Of a stretch of 64,000 nucleotides of DNA, positions 36,301 to 48,963 are shown piece after piece. The position numbers were made by a program, and so were the translations under genes. The notes beneath the pieces were generated by a model, which worked only from the letters and a program-made list of their open reading frames with translations, made no database searches and was not told where the DNA came from. This DNA is from Anisakis pegreffii. Taxonomy: Eukaryota > Nematoda > Chromadorea > Rhabditida > Anisakidae. The stretch is from assembly GCA_035041965.1 (NCBI GenBank), contig JAPYMA010000651.1, positions 1-64,000 on the forward strand, read 5' to 3'. Position 1 is the stretch's first letter. Each line of letters opens with the position of its first letter.

Positions 36301-39300
36301 GTTCAGGAAACATTTTTTTCATTTGTGCATTCATCTCGCAGAAAATCGTATGAATTGGTAAATTTGTATTCAGTGACGATTTTTTCTATTGATAAACTAC
36401 TTTTCGCATTGAATTTTTTGTGATTACTATCCGCTTGCAATTCTTCTGAAGACTGCAATGACTTGAACGATTAGCAGCCGAATTTGAGTATTTTAGTCAT
36501 TAATGAAGTGAATCATAGCCTCATTTTGTTTTGGTCTATCGTACCAACTTATGAAAGGCTGTGAATTCGAAGACAAAAATGGAAAGCCGCACGATATTTT
36601 TTATCGATGGTATTCATCCGCGGTAATATGGAACGAATTCAATAGGTAGCTCTCATTCTCCGAAAAAAATATTTACTATTATTCAGATAACAATGGCAAC
36701 AATTAATAACAGATAAGATTGATTGCAAGTGCACGATTATAGCTTCGAAATCATAGCAACCTATTTTACAAAGCTTTAGTAAATCTAGCAAAAATTAAAC
36801 TAAATCCTTAGTAAACCAAATGTAGCATTAAGTAACAAGTCAATTTACTCTCCATATGCGATAAGCTTTTAATATTTTTTGATGCCCATTGAAATGATCG
36901 TATGAATGCCAAACGGGATGTTCTAAGAATTTATGCTTAGAACGTATTGTTTGGCGATCAATTTTGTGATCAGCAAAATGCATTTTCTATTTTTTTGATT
37001 TTTTTTCAAACAAAGCTATTAGAACGACGTCATAAGAAGCTATTTCATCAGATATTTCGATTGCTATCGAAGGGGGATATGATTCATGATCGCTCCATCA
37101 AAAGCCAAACTGCAAAGTGTTTGCTCATTTTGTTCGTAGATTCAGAAATCATGTTTGCATCTATCAAGCAGTATTCAATAAAAACTGGTCGCTTGAATCT
37201 TTGGAAACTCATTCATTACAGAGAGAACACATATGATCATCAAAAAACAGTTTTGATCATATCACAATGAGGACATCGTATGCAAATGAATCAGTTTTTA
37301 AGAGTTTGCAGACTCTATGCATAACGCAGATTGACTGCATAGTTATTACTGTCAGTATGTCTGGAAATAATAAGTTGAGTGTATTGACTTCCATAATGAG
37401 CGCCTTAAAAATCGGAAATGATCAGGAAATCCATCAACGTTCCCCGACTCTATGAGCGTTTCTAGTGATGAATGAAACGAACGAATTGAGTCTTTTCATA
37501 AAGAATTCGTATCATTCAACAGGATAATGATATATTTTGGTGAAGCGCCATTCAAATGATAACTAACATTCTCTCAAGATATTATCTGCAAATAAAGGAA
37601 GCATCACTTCATGCATATCTCTTGCAGATCAGTTGTTCACATTCATTTCTTTGAACACTCATGAGAATTGCTTTCAAAAGGGGCAAAACTGGTGTTTTAG
37701 GGTGAAGTATTTGGTAGATTAGCATAGAATTTATGTGATATGGATGCTTATTGATGTGTGTGTGTGCATCTAGATGGAAAATGCAATCTGATTCATTGCA
37801 GCCATATTATGAGCCCAGATATGCAATATGCATTATTGATGAATATTCGTTCATTCGTCAAAAAATTGAACGCCAAACATAAATCAAATCATATGCTTGA
37901 TGCAATGAGGCGGTAATTAGACTCTATCTCGACACACTTGCTTCTTGACTCAACTCGTCTCCATAGATCTATGAGCATAACTTTTTTCGGTGATTTTGCC
38001 TTTATTCCGAATATTGTACTGGATCATTAGCATTATGATGTTGATAGTAGTTGATTTCTGAGCGCTCTGTTGGGAGCACTTTTTCACGTTGGCAGTTTTT
38101 CATTCGCAGGTGGATGTTTCGAATTAAATCACATCTGATGAGTGCTGTTCGATGCAGTGTTGTATAGATCAGGAAAATTTGTTCCGATTCGGGTATAGCT
38201 TGACCATTGAAACCTCTGATCTCTTGAAAATTTTCATCTCCTAATTGTCAAGTGAGTTATGCTCTGCTTGAAGTGGCTCTTCTTAGGTCAGTCGCACTTT
38301 TCCATGATGAGTTCAACTAAGAATTAATTGAGACATATGCCCCGATTGCTTTGACCGGTCGAATAGCTTTTGGTTTGCGTTTACCACGAAATGCTTCCAA
38401 TTTTCAAACGGAAAACATATTCATAGAAGCAATAAGCAACAAAACTTTTTTCTTTTAACAGATCACATTCTGTCGATTATATTTGAGGAAGCAAATCAGT
38501 TTAGGAAGATTGTTAAATTTTAGTGATTTATTTATTTATTCATGTATTCTTTCATTCAGCAATTGCAAATCACTGCAAATTTAGGTCTGTCTATTGTCAT
38601 AGTTATCACAGCTATCACACAATTACTTCGCCGACATTATTTTTCCGCACAGCTAATGAGATCAGCACAGAGAACCACAAAAATACGAATACAGATCTAA
38701 ATAATGCGACAAATATACAATTTTGAGCCAAAAATGGATTTTTCCAGAATTGATAAGAAAGAGCTTCGCTTATGATTCGATTGACTCATAGCATCATCCA
38801 GACGATTCATCGTTTCAACTAACTTCGCTGTTTCTTCATGCATATGTCTATTTTGCCTAAGCGCACGTACACACTTGATGTTTGAATTGCTTGATAGCTA
38901 ATCGAAAGTAATCGTGGAAATTGTCGAATATGCAAATACAAACCAACCGAATATCCAGCCATCCATCCAACTAAGCGATTTTATGGGTAGCTAAAGTTAC
39001 GTGTGCACTGTGTGTGTATTGCGGCACACTTCCGATTCACCATCAACTTTCGCGGTATGTGGTCGTGGCCGTGGTCGTTCGAGCAACTATTAGAAATAAT
39101 GCAGTAAACAACAATCTATGCATCCCGACCGCTGAATAAGCATTACTTCTTATTACTATCAAATAACGCCTTCCTTTTCAAAACCCTTTTTTAAGCTATC
39201 CACTACCTGTCCTCGTCATCGTCGTCTTAACGTGCCCATTTTCTGATTATTTGTTCAATCGGTTTCCCATTTAAAACGCTTTTGCACTCGTCGTTCGTTC

Positions 39301-42300
39301 CACCTCTCCATTAACGACATCAAATCGTTACCACTTTGCTGAATCAGCCACCGAAAAATTTCTCCATCAATTGCCGATATTCTTAAGTGACCATTTTCGC
39401 TCCTTACATCTTAGATTTCTAAGATTGTTTCGTCGTCATTCAGTTTGACTGCGATTCATACACTGCTTCCATGGAAAAGTTCTGATGAAATGAAGTTACG
39501 AATGGAGCGGTTTTATATTGTGCAAATTTTTCCTTCAATTTTTGATCACTCCTTCCAATTTTTGATCTTCTTATTTATTATTTTAGTTCTTTATTACTGT
39601 CCTAGTTTCGTTTCCATTAATAACTGCATTAGAGAATTGTCAAAAGATCAACAAACAATTGAATGAACGAATTGCAGCAAGCTCAAACACCTGACGTGAG
39701 GTAATCTGCAACCTTAAGAATAAGCCAACTCACGATATCCATTAGAATGTACCTGATTATGGATGTTCTACGAGGATTGCTCACACTATGTTAGTGCTCT
39801 CAACAGATTACAACTCACTGAATTTTTAAGAATATTTGAAACTCTAAGAATTAAGCACTTGATCCGTTCCACTGATCTTTGAAATGTTGCGAGAAAATTA
39901 CGCTCCGCTCGTTTGCTCTCAACGAACGCAAATCGTTCGCAAAAAAAATAGTTGCATTAAATAGTTGAAAAGAAACACTCAGTATGAATGAGAACATAAC
40001 AATTCAAAGTAGTTATTTTGCCTCAATGAGCAACACTCGAATGCCGTTTATACATTTCTACCATAAATAGCGGCTGCTGATAGTTTACTACTTTTACTGC
40101 ATAATCAACAAATGAATTTGTCACATTTAAATGCACTCGTCGATTATCGTCTTTTATCGCTCTCATTGAGACGAGATAAACCGAATGTTGTTGTTGAATG
40201 TCGAATTCATAGTCAAACTCATCAATTCGGTCAGTGAAGTACAATCTCGCTATCGTCACTACGAAAAGTGCATTTAAAAACCATACAAAAAATCACTTAA
40301 GTTGGTCACAAATCAATAAACTACTCAAAGCACTTTATGCCAGCAGCAGCAACACCAAACACGAAAATCGTTATTGGATTAAGCAAGAACACTGATCATT
40401 CTGGACAACAACTCACCTCAGCACGTGCCATTGCACTATTACCGTTCATCCTCACCTGATCAGCTTATGGCACCATCTTCCATTGAATGTTCGATGCTTC
40501 TCCACTTTTTAAACAGTTTCGAATCTAGATAACACCTTTCTGAATTCATATGTAATCGTATCATGCGCTCGTTATCGGTTGCCGCGAAGGCTTTTAAGTC
40601 GATCGCATTGAGCTTTGACTGGAATCTTTCGGTTGATCACGGTTTCTAGATCATCAACAATCCGAACGCGTTCATCTGAAAAGTGAACCGTGCATGGATT
40701 GCGTTGAATTGAATCTAGTTGCAAGCTTTAGTATTTCAGAAATCGTCCATATAACTTGAACGTGTTTTAAACGCCACATCCAATAAAACTTGAAAAATGA
40801 GTATGCTTTTGACTGAATGATATTTTTCGTAGTTTCTTGCCCAAAAAACTTCGAATTCAGCCAGAAATATCGTCAATTGTCAACTATTATCATTAATCAT
40901 TATCGTTAACTATCACTCATTCATTTCACCTGCAACTCATTCGTTTCATCGTTTATTTCGTTCAACGTCTCGCACACCTTTCCACCACCATCCTCTCAGC
41001 ACATTGGTCTCGTGTTCGTGCGATCCTCCTCGGCAAAACTTATCCTATTAAACGCTTTCCATCGGGCATTTGCAACATGAATTCGTCCGAATATCTTCGA
41101 AGCTTTCGCGTAATTCAATGATTTTTTTGCCATTTGCTGAATGACTATTATGGAATGCAAAAGTATTCTATGAACCGACTTTACTGAATGACTATGAATT
41201 GACTTTCAATTCGCTTATCGCATGCTAAAAAATATTCAAATGCTATGCAAATATTCACTTCTTGTGAGAATATTCTGCAAAATATTGCTGCACAAATCAT
41301 CAATGCACACTATCGAATCTACTGGAAAAATTGCCGTCTTCATTGTCCCCATTAATAGTTCAACAAGCTGAGCGAACATGATGCCCTAAGGCTTTGATGA
41401 TGCAAAAGTTTTTCATGCTCTTAAAAACTTTGGTAACGTATTAATTTTGATGATTACTTATTAACTACTTAACAATCTTCTTATAATGTAAGAAGATGTA
41501 TCTGATGTGATCTGAGTGCACATAATGTAAATGGGCGGAAATTTACTCGTATAGTAATTGCTTTTGCAGTCGTCTATCTCTCAACAAATCTAGAGATCCA
41601 AACATTTCTATCGACATCTCGTTTAGTCCATCTGATTTAAAGGATCGTCATTGAGAAAGTCTCACATTAATCAGGAATTTCTTCTCTTCATCACATTAAT
41701 TTATTTCCTAAATGCTTTGGTAAATAATCATTTTCATTCGCGTCCTTCATCCATTTATTTATCCGTTTAAGCATCCGTCCACCTATGACGACCATAACGT
41801 TAAAACTCGCCTCTCCCTGCTTGCTCAAAACCTTTAAAACCATTCACAACGGATGACTGCTTCGGAACGGTTGCAAATTACTCTCCTTAGTTTACCCATT
41901 GGTATTTGCATTCCCGTCAAAAAATCGCTTTCCTTCCCTCCTGACATCTCTTCGAACCACAAGACGTATTCGATTTGCCAGTAGACACCTTATATCACAG
42001 CATATAACCAATTCACTGGAATCTTCCAAATGATACCGTATTTATCCGTTTATCCGTTATTCTGCAGTATAATTATCTTCTTTCATTAAAACACTCATTT
42101 CTAACTCATATCACCACTAGAACCTTCAATAAGGCTTTTAGTATAGATTAAGATTATAAATGAAGAAACTCTTGAAAATGATCATCTGAAACTTTATCAA
42201 AATCAAGCAAATCGAAGTGAATAACATTTCACTGATGCACATTCTATCAGAAGTTAACTGAAACTTTCCAGTGGCTGGTCTTACCGAATTGAAACCAATA

Positions 42301-45300
42301 AAAAGTAGCATAAACATAGTGCTTTAGCATTTTGGTATTTGTTCAAATGATTTCACACTTGTTGTTGTCAGTGTGCTCGAGTTGCCCTTCTGACAGCTTT
42401 TTTAAAGACAGCTATCATTCTTGTGCTTACTATGAGCAGTTGAAGTTGTTTCTTTTTACAGCGAAATCAACAAATGACTATAAAATAGTGCGAAAAAACG
42501 TGTGTTTGATCTGCATTGCACGAGCAATTCTCAGTTTCGTCGGACGGTCTTGCTTCAGAACACATCTTTTGCTAACATTTGCAATCAGTTTAAGACTGTC
42601 AGCAACTCGTTCCTCATCAATAAAATTTTCGATGAATCTATTTTGAGCTTGTTGCAATTTGAGTTGCAGACTCAGGCGACTTCAAGTTTAGGCTCCAAAG
42701 CCGACCAGAATAAATCATCGATTCGGTGCACTCACAACTGGATCGTCACTGGCTGAAATTGTACATGCTATGCCATTCGATAGAACTATCCTTCAACTGA
42801 CCAGGCTTACATTCTAGATCCGTCTTTCTCCCCTCTTTGCACTGTTCAATTTCACTAATGTTTCGTGTTGACCAGAAAAATCAGATTTGCGATTTGCTCA
42901 CGTCAGCTTATTTTTTTCAGTTACTGAAAAGAAAGAATTCCATTCAGAAAACACATGAAAATTCCATTTTCCAAGAAGTTAACACGAACTATTCAGCGAA
43001 TCCAAGTCTTAAATTGCTTGCGTGATCAGAATGCGTGTTCTGGCACGATCAATGACTGAAAGAAGCCAGCAATTAAAATTTCGATAAATTTCATCCGAAA
43101 GTATTCATTCACTCGATCCGATTTAGTAACGCATTATGCGCATACACGCATTCTCACACGTTCACTGCGAAACGTTTAACGATTCTGCGAACGAACGTGC
43201 GTTTTAGATTTTCAGCTCCGAAATAAACTTAAAGAAATTGAATGAAACGTTCATTGTTCCATTTCAGTTTCTCGATATAATAATTGGTTTTTCATCTACG
43301 AGTTCTCTACAGCTTTGCTATTCTTTGCTTTATACTCCTCAAAAATTCATCGCCATTTTCTATTTTTCATTTTCTATACCGAAAGCGCAATTGTATCATC
43401 AACATCTGGCTGGCTATACTTGTTCAATTATTACCGGTGATCAACACCAGCATTTTCAACTCAACTGTCAGAATCATTAAATGAATCATGCCATATCTCA
43501 TTCAGCTAACATTTTGCAACACCATTAAATTTATATCACTTATCAAGAAATTCTCCATCACTCAGCATCGCATCACTTAGCACATCGATTTCATCTCAGT
43601 CATATGTCCGTCATAATCACTCTGTCTTCGGACGAGATGATGGATGCTCTTTTTGAGATGATTCAAAAACAGCATTTACACATCATCATCCTCGCTCAAC
43701 AATCATTCATTTATATCGCGCTAATCCATCATATTTCCTGTCAATCACCATTTCTCAACATTCGACCCTAAATTTGTTTCGCCCGTCGAAGCGCCCAGCC
43801 ATGTTATTGTTTCAATTCGTCTCTTTTACACTGCTATCATTCAACTTGTTAGAACGAATTATTCATCAGTTTGATCTTTCTGCTATATTTGATAACTCTT
43901 CTTCATCAATATCCCATATCGGATAACTTCCTTCTATGATTTCCAATGGATATAGTCAATGTGAAGTTAGATGGTGGTGCACCAATTCAATTAAAAAATC
44001 AATTTCCATCGATTTATATCATGCAAGAAAGTAAGATGATCCGAGTCGCAAAAGACATAGTGCTATTAATCAGCTTCCTCGTATTACGATTTCTAGAGAT
44101 TATGTAGTCGTAATCTTGCGATTAATAAAATGCAACGTGCGTGCAGCACTAACTGAATAAATGCTGTTGAAAAATGCTTCCCTCTTTCACGCTTATTAAA
44201 GACTTTCGAAAGATATCCGATGAATTAGTGTGCTAAATAAAACTGTTATTATGTGGCACACTAAACTCAATCTACTTGAGTCGTTTAATTTAATCGTTTT
44301 AATCAGCGTGAACAAATTCAATTGTTGATGAAATGTGCGTGTTGCATATGCATGAATTTACTAAATGTAAACCATTAGTGATATCACTGGATACGTTTTG
44401 GTTCGTTTCTCATGAGTGCGATTATACATGTGTGCAACATCCATCTTTACCATATTTTTAAAACAGTGGTGAAAATATGTTGGAAGTCATTGAAAAGTGA
44501 TGAATTTATCGCTGAAAATGCATGAACTATTGCAAACGATTAAGGGGATAACATTAGAAAATGCTGCTTCTAATTTGAAACAGCTATGATCATAACTTAC
44601 CAACTACTGTGACGGTGGTGCCGTTATCACCATCACTTTCAACTAGTTGTGATAGGCTGTATGAGGATTGAAATCTGTGACATAAAACTTCCCACTGAGA
44701 GGTCATATAAGCATTTGTATTGTCTCGGGGTATCAAAGAAACTTTGCGGTCGATCGGTTAAGATGTCCATTCCACTTTGATAAGATATCAGATCTTGATC
44801 TTCCGCACTTAAGCGTTTCCTTATTGCCTAATCATGTATGCTGCATAACATATTCCATTGATATTGTAAGCTTGTGATGTGATCGCATTGAAGTTTGAAT
44901 TATGATAAATTATGAATCGTTTTCGTTGCTCTCAGTTTCGAATGATCCTCTTCAAAGAGTATCACTCATTAAACCAATATAGATCAAGATCGACTTATTC
45001 AGTGACCACAAAAATTGCTAATGACGGCCAATTGAACTGTGATATTGAGTGCGGTATTCGGATGTAACGAGGAGGCACGTTGCGATTAGAAATGCGTTTA
45101 AAGCACTTTCTCAGTTTATGACTTCAAATTCAATGTGGTACGAAATATTGACAACGATATTTTGTTGCACCCAACTGACGATTTTGGAAGTAGCCACCGA
45201 ATTCGTGCTTAATGAAGCTGAATTAATGGGTAATTTTGCGTTATTTTGCGATATTCATCGGTAATGTTCAGTCATCCAATGAAATAAATAGCTCGTTTCA

Positions 45301-46927
45301 TTCGCTCTTTTCTCAACCAGAAATGTCCGATTACTTATGATCGAAATTGAAGACTTCAATAAGCATTGCATGACCAGGACTTAACTGATGAATAACTTTT
45401 TCGGCTGATATTAGTGAACGACTGAGAACAATGATCTTTTTGAGATCAAAACTCTGACATGACTTCTATCTCTTGCAGATTTTGCCACGATTCTTATAAT
45501 TCTATGCGGGGATTAGCAGGACTGAAATTCAATTTTTTGATTTTTTTTGCAAACGATTAAAATGGACTGATTTTCAGGCACGATACCGCGTCGATTTGAC
45601 TGTTTCTCGTGTATGTCACTAAGTTATCAGGAAAGCTGGGAACATCTTCAGAATATATACACTGCCCCTAAGGTGCTCGCTTTTCATTGATGATACTTCT
45701 CTTTCATGTTGAATCATAATTGCTGCTATGTTGAGTTATCGAATGAAATAATTTGGATGTTTGGATGACAGCAAATGAAATTCTTAGAAAATGAAACTGG
45801 TAAATGAGATTAGAAAGTTCACGCAATGGTTCATACGAAACTTGAGCAGAATTACAAGTTTGCAAATGAAACAATTTCACAGCAAACAATTATTTTCTGT
45901 GACTACCATGCAACGAGCATTCTTATAGTTAGAAGCACATCTGTTTCGCACGATCTAATCCAGTTACCATTCAGGTTTTCACAAACAGGTGTAATGATCC
46001 ATATCTAACGAAAAATATTCCAACTGTACAATGCGGGTCCGTATGCGTTAGCCTGCTTGAGCCAGACGTTGAAGCAGGTAGGTATTCGTCTTTTATCTGT
46101 TCATTTAAATGATCGATCTCAATGATCCCATGAAACAAGCACTTTATCGTTCACTATTTGGAAGAGTCTTTTTGTTCTCAGAGTAGATCAAAAACGGGAC
46201 TAGATTGCAAAGTGAGACGCTTGAGACTTCCATCGGAAATAGTGTTCTGAATGAGATTTCATATCATCCAATGAGAATGAATCATTGAAATGAACTGTTT
46301 ATTATTCAGGTGTTTTTATCGGATATAAATATATTCGAGGCTGCCTTGATCGTGTTCTCAGAAACGGTTTCAATGAAACAGCGTTGAGGACACACCGTTT
46401 TCATCAGGTTCGACATTTTTCACATTGTTACTTGCCATTCAAATTTTCTGTTTCGATACACCAATCAGTCACCTCATAAAAAATAACATAACTATCAGCA
46501 GAAAGATGTTCTTCTCAAAAGATTTAGGTCAAAATTGATAGGCTGACGTAAAAGCAATGTTATTTTCGCATTGTCAATCTAAAATGTCAATTGCAATTTC
46601 CAATGAATGTTCACCAGCTGCTGCAGAATAAAAGCAAAGTGACCTAGTTTTTACATCTGCCTCGTTGCTTCATAGAAATGGCGAGTTCAGGTGGACCAAT
46701 GCAGGAGTCTACCTCGTGCTCAATTGTATAATCCGAGTCGTAATCAGTTGCATCCGATATTTGGCGACGTTCAATTGTGTAGTTGTTATGGCGATCGTTG
46801 TAATGGTTCGTCGAATGCGTTGAGTAATCAATCGACAATTAATTTCTTATTGATTTGTATTTGTTTCGCTTTCTATTGTTCCATTCAGAGTGCTCACACT
46901 AATTTTAGGTTTTACATTCAAAGGTGA
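33382..46927 (+). CDS. Ly-6/three-finger surface protein, probably GPI-anchored
   Basis: Exons: 33382-33643, 45578-45672, 45975-46077, 46310-46407, 46691-46927. All joins are in phase and give 264 residues. Exon 1 encodes a signal peptide-like stretch (ITILLNLMLISSSSFWSVES) and a linker. Exons 2-5 encode a Cys-rich domain: CFSCMSLSYQESW, then CNDP, QCGSVC, a GYKYIRGCLD stretch, DQCRSLP and finally LCSCYGDRCNG. Ten cysteines and the closing C-x-C-x4-CN are hallmarks of the Ly-6/uPAR three-finger fold. A hydrophobic segment (TINFLLICICFAFYC) follows the domain, as expected for a GPI-anchor signal or a membrane anchor. Exons 2-5 are secure. Exon 1 is linked only by phase and by being the nearest signal-peptide exon; the implied first intron is about 11.9 kb. 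Such proteins act outside the cell, often modulating receptors; the target here is unknown. Confidence 0.75.
33644..45577 (+). other. Putative large first intron of the Ly-6 gene
   Basis: Almost 12 kb without a secure exon. Fragments that look coding but cannot be placed are the plus-strand stretch 34950-35060 (one frame reads KIPSNLPVELKTSKETVKAA before a gtaagc), the region 42536-42757 behind a TTCTCAG acceptor (73 codons to a stop), and the minus-strand exon listed at 44601-44674. A further possibility is that one of these belongs to another gene nested in the intron. Confidence 0.35.
44601..44674 (-). CDS. Isolated candidate internal exon
   Basis: Bounded by GTCACAG and a strong GTTG|gtaagt on the minus strand, and open in one phase as FQSSYSLSQLVESDGDNGTT followed by VTVV. 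The composition is convincing for protein but the exon is only 74 bases and no partners were found. It lies opposite the putative first intron of the Ly-6 gene. Confidence 0.3.
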
Positions 46928-48963
46928 TAATTATTTGTTTGTTCCTTACTCATATTCACTATATAATCATCCATGTGAGTTCGCCTAATAACACCTCATC
47001 ATTTCAGTATTGTGTTGATGCGTTTTCTATTGAAGCAATCACAATTTTTTACTGATTCAAAATTTTTCGTTTGCCGAGAAAATGAATGTAAGCAAACTTT
47101 GAATAATGAGTTCAGCGAATAGCACATATAAAACTTTCAACATATGAAACATAAACTTTCAAAACTTTCAACACAGATGAAACTTTCTTTCAAAATCATA
47201 TTCGCCGAAAGAATTCACCTCAGCACTCAACTTTTCACCTAACATCGACGAAAAAACTTTCACCTTATCGAACGATACTCACTGCTTTACCGAACGACAT
47301 AATCTTTACCGATAATAAAGATGTCTTCGTTTTCACGAGTCTTTAACATACATCAATTTGTGCCACCTTGAAATCAGCTTAAATAAAGCAGTCAAAATGA
47401 AACTTATTGTGAATGTTCACTGCCTGCAGACAGTTTTAACACTCGAGGGAATAGCCAAGCGATCCAATGGCAACATGTGTTTTGCAGTTGAAAATTCGTT
47501 CAATTTTGCGCGTCATTCTCGCTTCTGATAAGTGTCAATCAACGGCGGCGATCATCGTCTGTGATCGTTCGCATCTTACACATAGTTTTACAGAGAATAC
47601 GTTTTTGAGTTACAGATGTATATTTGAATATTATTGTTGATGATCCTCTTTGAATGTGTGATGATTTGAATGAGACTTCAAATGAAATCAATTATTGTTT
47701 CATTGTTTGTTTGTAAGCGATTGATCGATTCATGCGACTACAGCAATAATAACAACAATAAAATATCAGTTCAGGTCGATTACGTTTCAAGTTATCAACG
47801 GCCGATCACACTCGCTGATCATAACTAATCAATTCTGACCAATCGACTAGAGGATTGATGAATATTGTATTTGTAAAACTGAGACAGAACACAGACACAT
47901 ATATCTTATTATCAGCTCAGCTAATCGTATTATCATATCAATTTATCACATTCACGTAGTCCACTCGAAAGACTTTGAAGAAACACGAAAGAATGCTAAT
48001 CTTATCAAATGCAAATAGAAGTGCACTCCTCAGAGTACCGGACTTTATGGTGATGTTAATCAATGGTTGAAGTTGGACACATTGAAATCTTTCACGGGGA
48101 ATTTTAAAATGATTTTAAATATTAGTTGAAAATAAGAAGAAGTTAACAGGAATATGCTATCAACACTGGGCAAATGCATGGAAATGAAACTGTCAAAATT
48201 TATCATCATAATTATTACAACATAAATAGGCAACTAAATACAAGCCAAATCATAGACTGACTCAGGCTCGGCAACATCTCTTCGAGCAAAACTTTCTCCT
48301 CTGGGTGAGAATCGAACCCATGGCCGTCTGGGGGGAAGTTTCGCTCGGAACCGAACGGTGAACCAATGTCATAATTATTCTTATCGTTGTAATCAAAATC
48401 AATGTTCACATAGCACATTCGACGAACATGAAATCGGAAAGCAAATCAACAAAATAAGTAAACAATGAAGCAAACAACACTCTGTACATGATAAATTTTC
48501 TTTTTGTTCGTAAATGAATATCGTTCCAAATGAATATTACACGAATACAACAAATACATTACCACTTTTTACTGTACTAATTTCATTGTACAACTCATTC
48601 AATGCACTAAATCCCGAGGATTAAGCAATATCAAAATCAATCCACTTTTAACTGATTGAGGTAATATTTTACAGTTGATTGCAAAAAAAATACTTGGACA
48701 TAAATGCCACAAATGTCTGTCAAATGAACACATTTCAAATGAACACTTTCTAAGATCTGCATAACCCAGAACTCATCTATGAACATTCACGTACAATATT
48801 TGTGAATGTTCCTCATATCCATCATACACGTCAATATACACTGTCCAATTTGAACTTGGAATACCGATGTTATGATGTTTCAAAGGGAATGGCAACCAGT
48901 TCAACCCGACTTAAAGTGAAATTTCTTAAAACTGGAGCAAAACAGATCAAGACCGTGAATCTC
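46928..48963. other. Intergenic region between convergent genes
   Basis: Two kilobases between the stop codons of the Ly-6 gene and the capping-enzyme gene. AAACTTTCAA-like words recur at 47128-47290. The only other feature seen is the SINE-like element at 48228-48370. Confidence 0.5.
48228..48370 (-). mobile_element. tRNA-derived SINE-like element
   Basis: On the minus strand this has a B-box-like GGGTTCGATTCTCACCC, then AAAGTTTTGCTCG, and a tail containing GAGCCTGAGTC and GATTTGGCTTGTATTTAG. The same tail (AAGCCTGAGTC and GATTTGGCTTGTACTTAA) ends the element at 62607-62775, and AAAACTTTCT next to a B-box complement also occurs at 62430-62515. Shared head and tail at separate loci show a dispersed repeat family. 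Confidence 0.65.
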
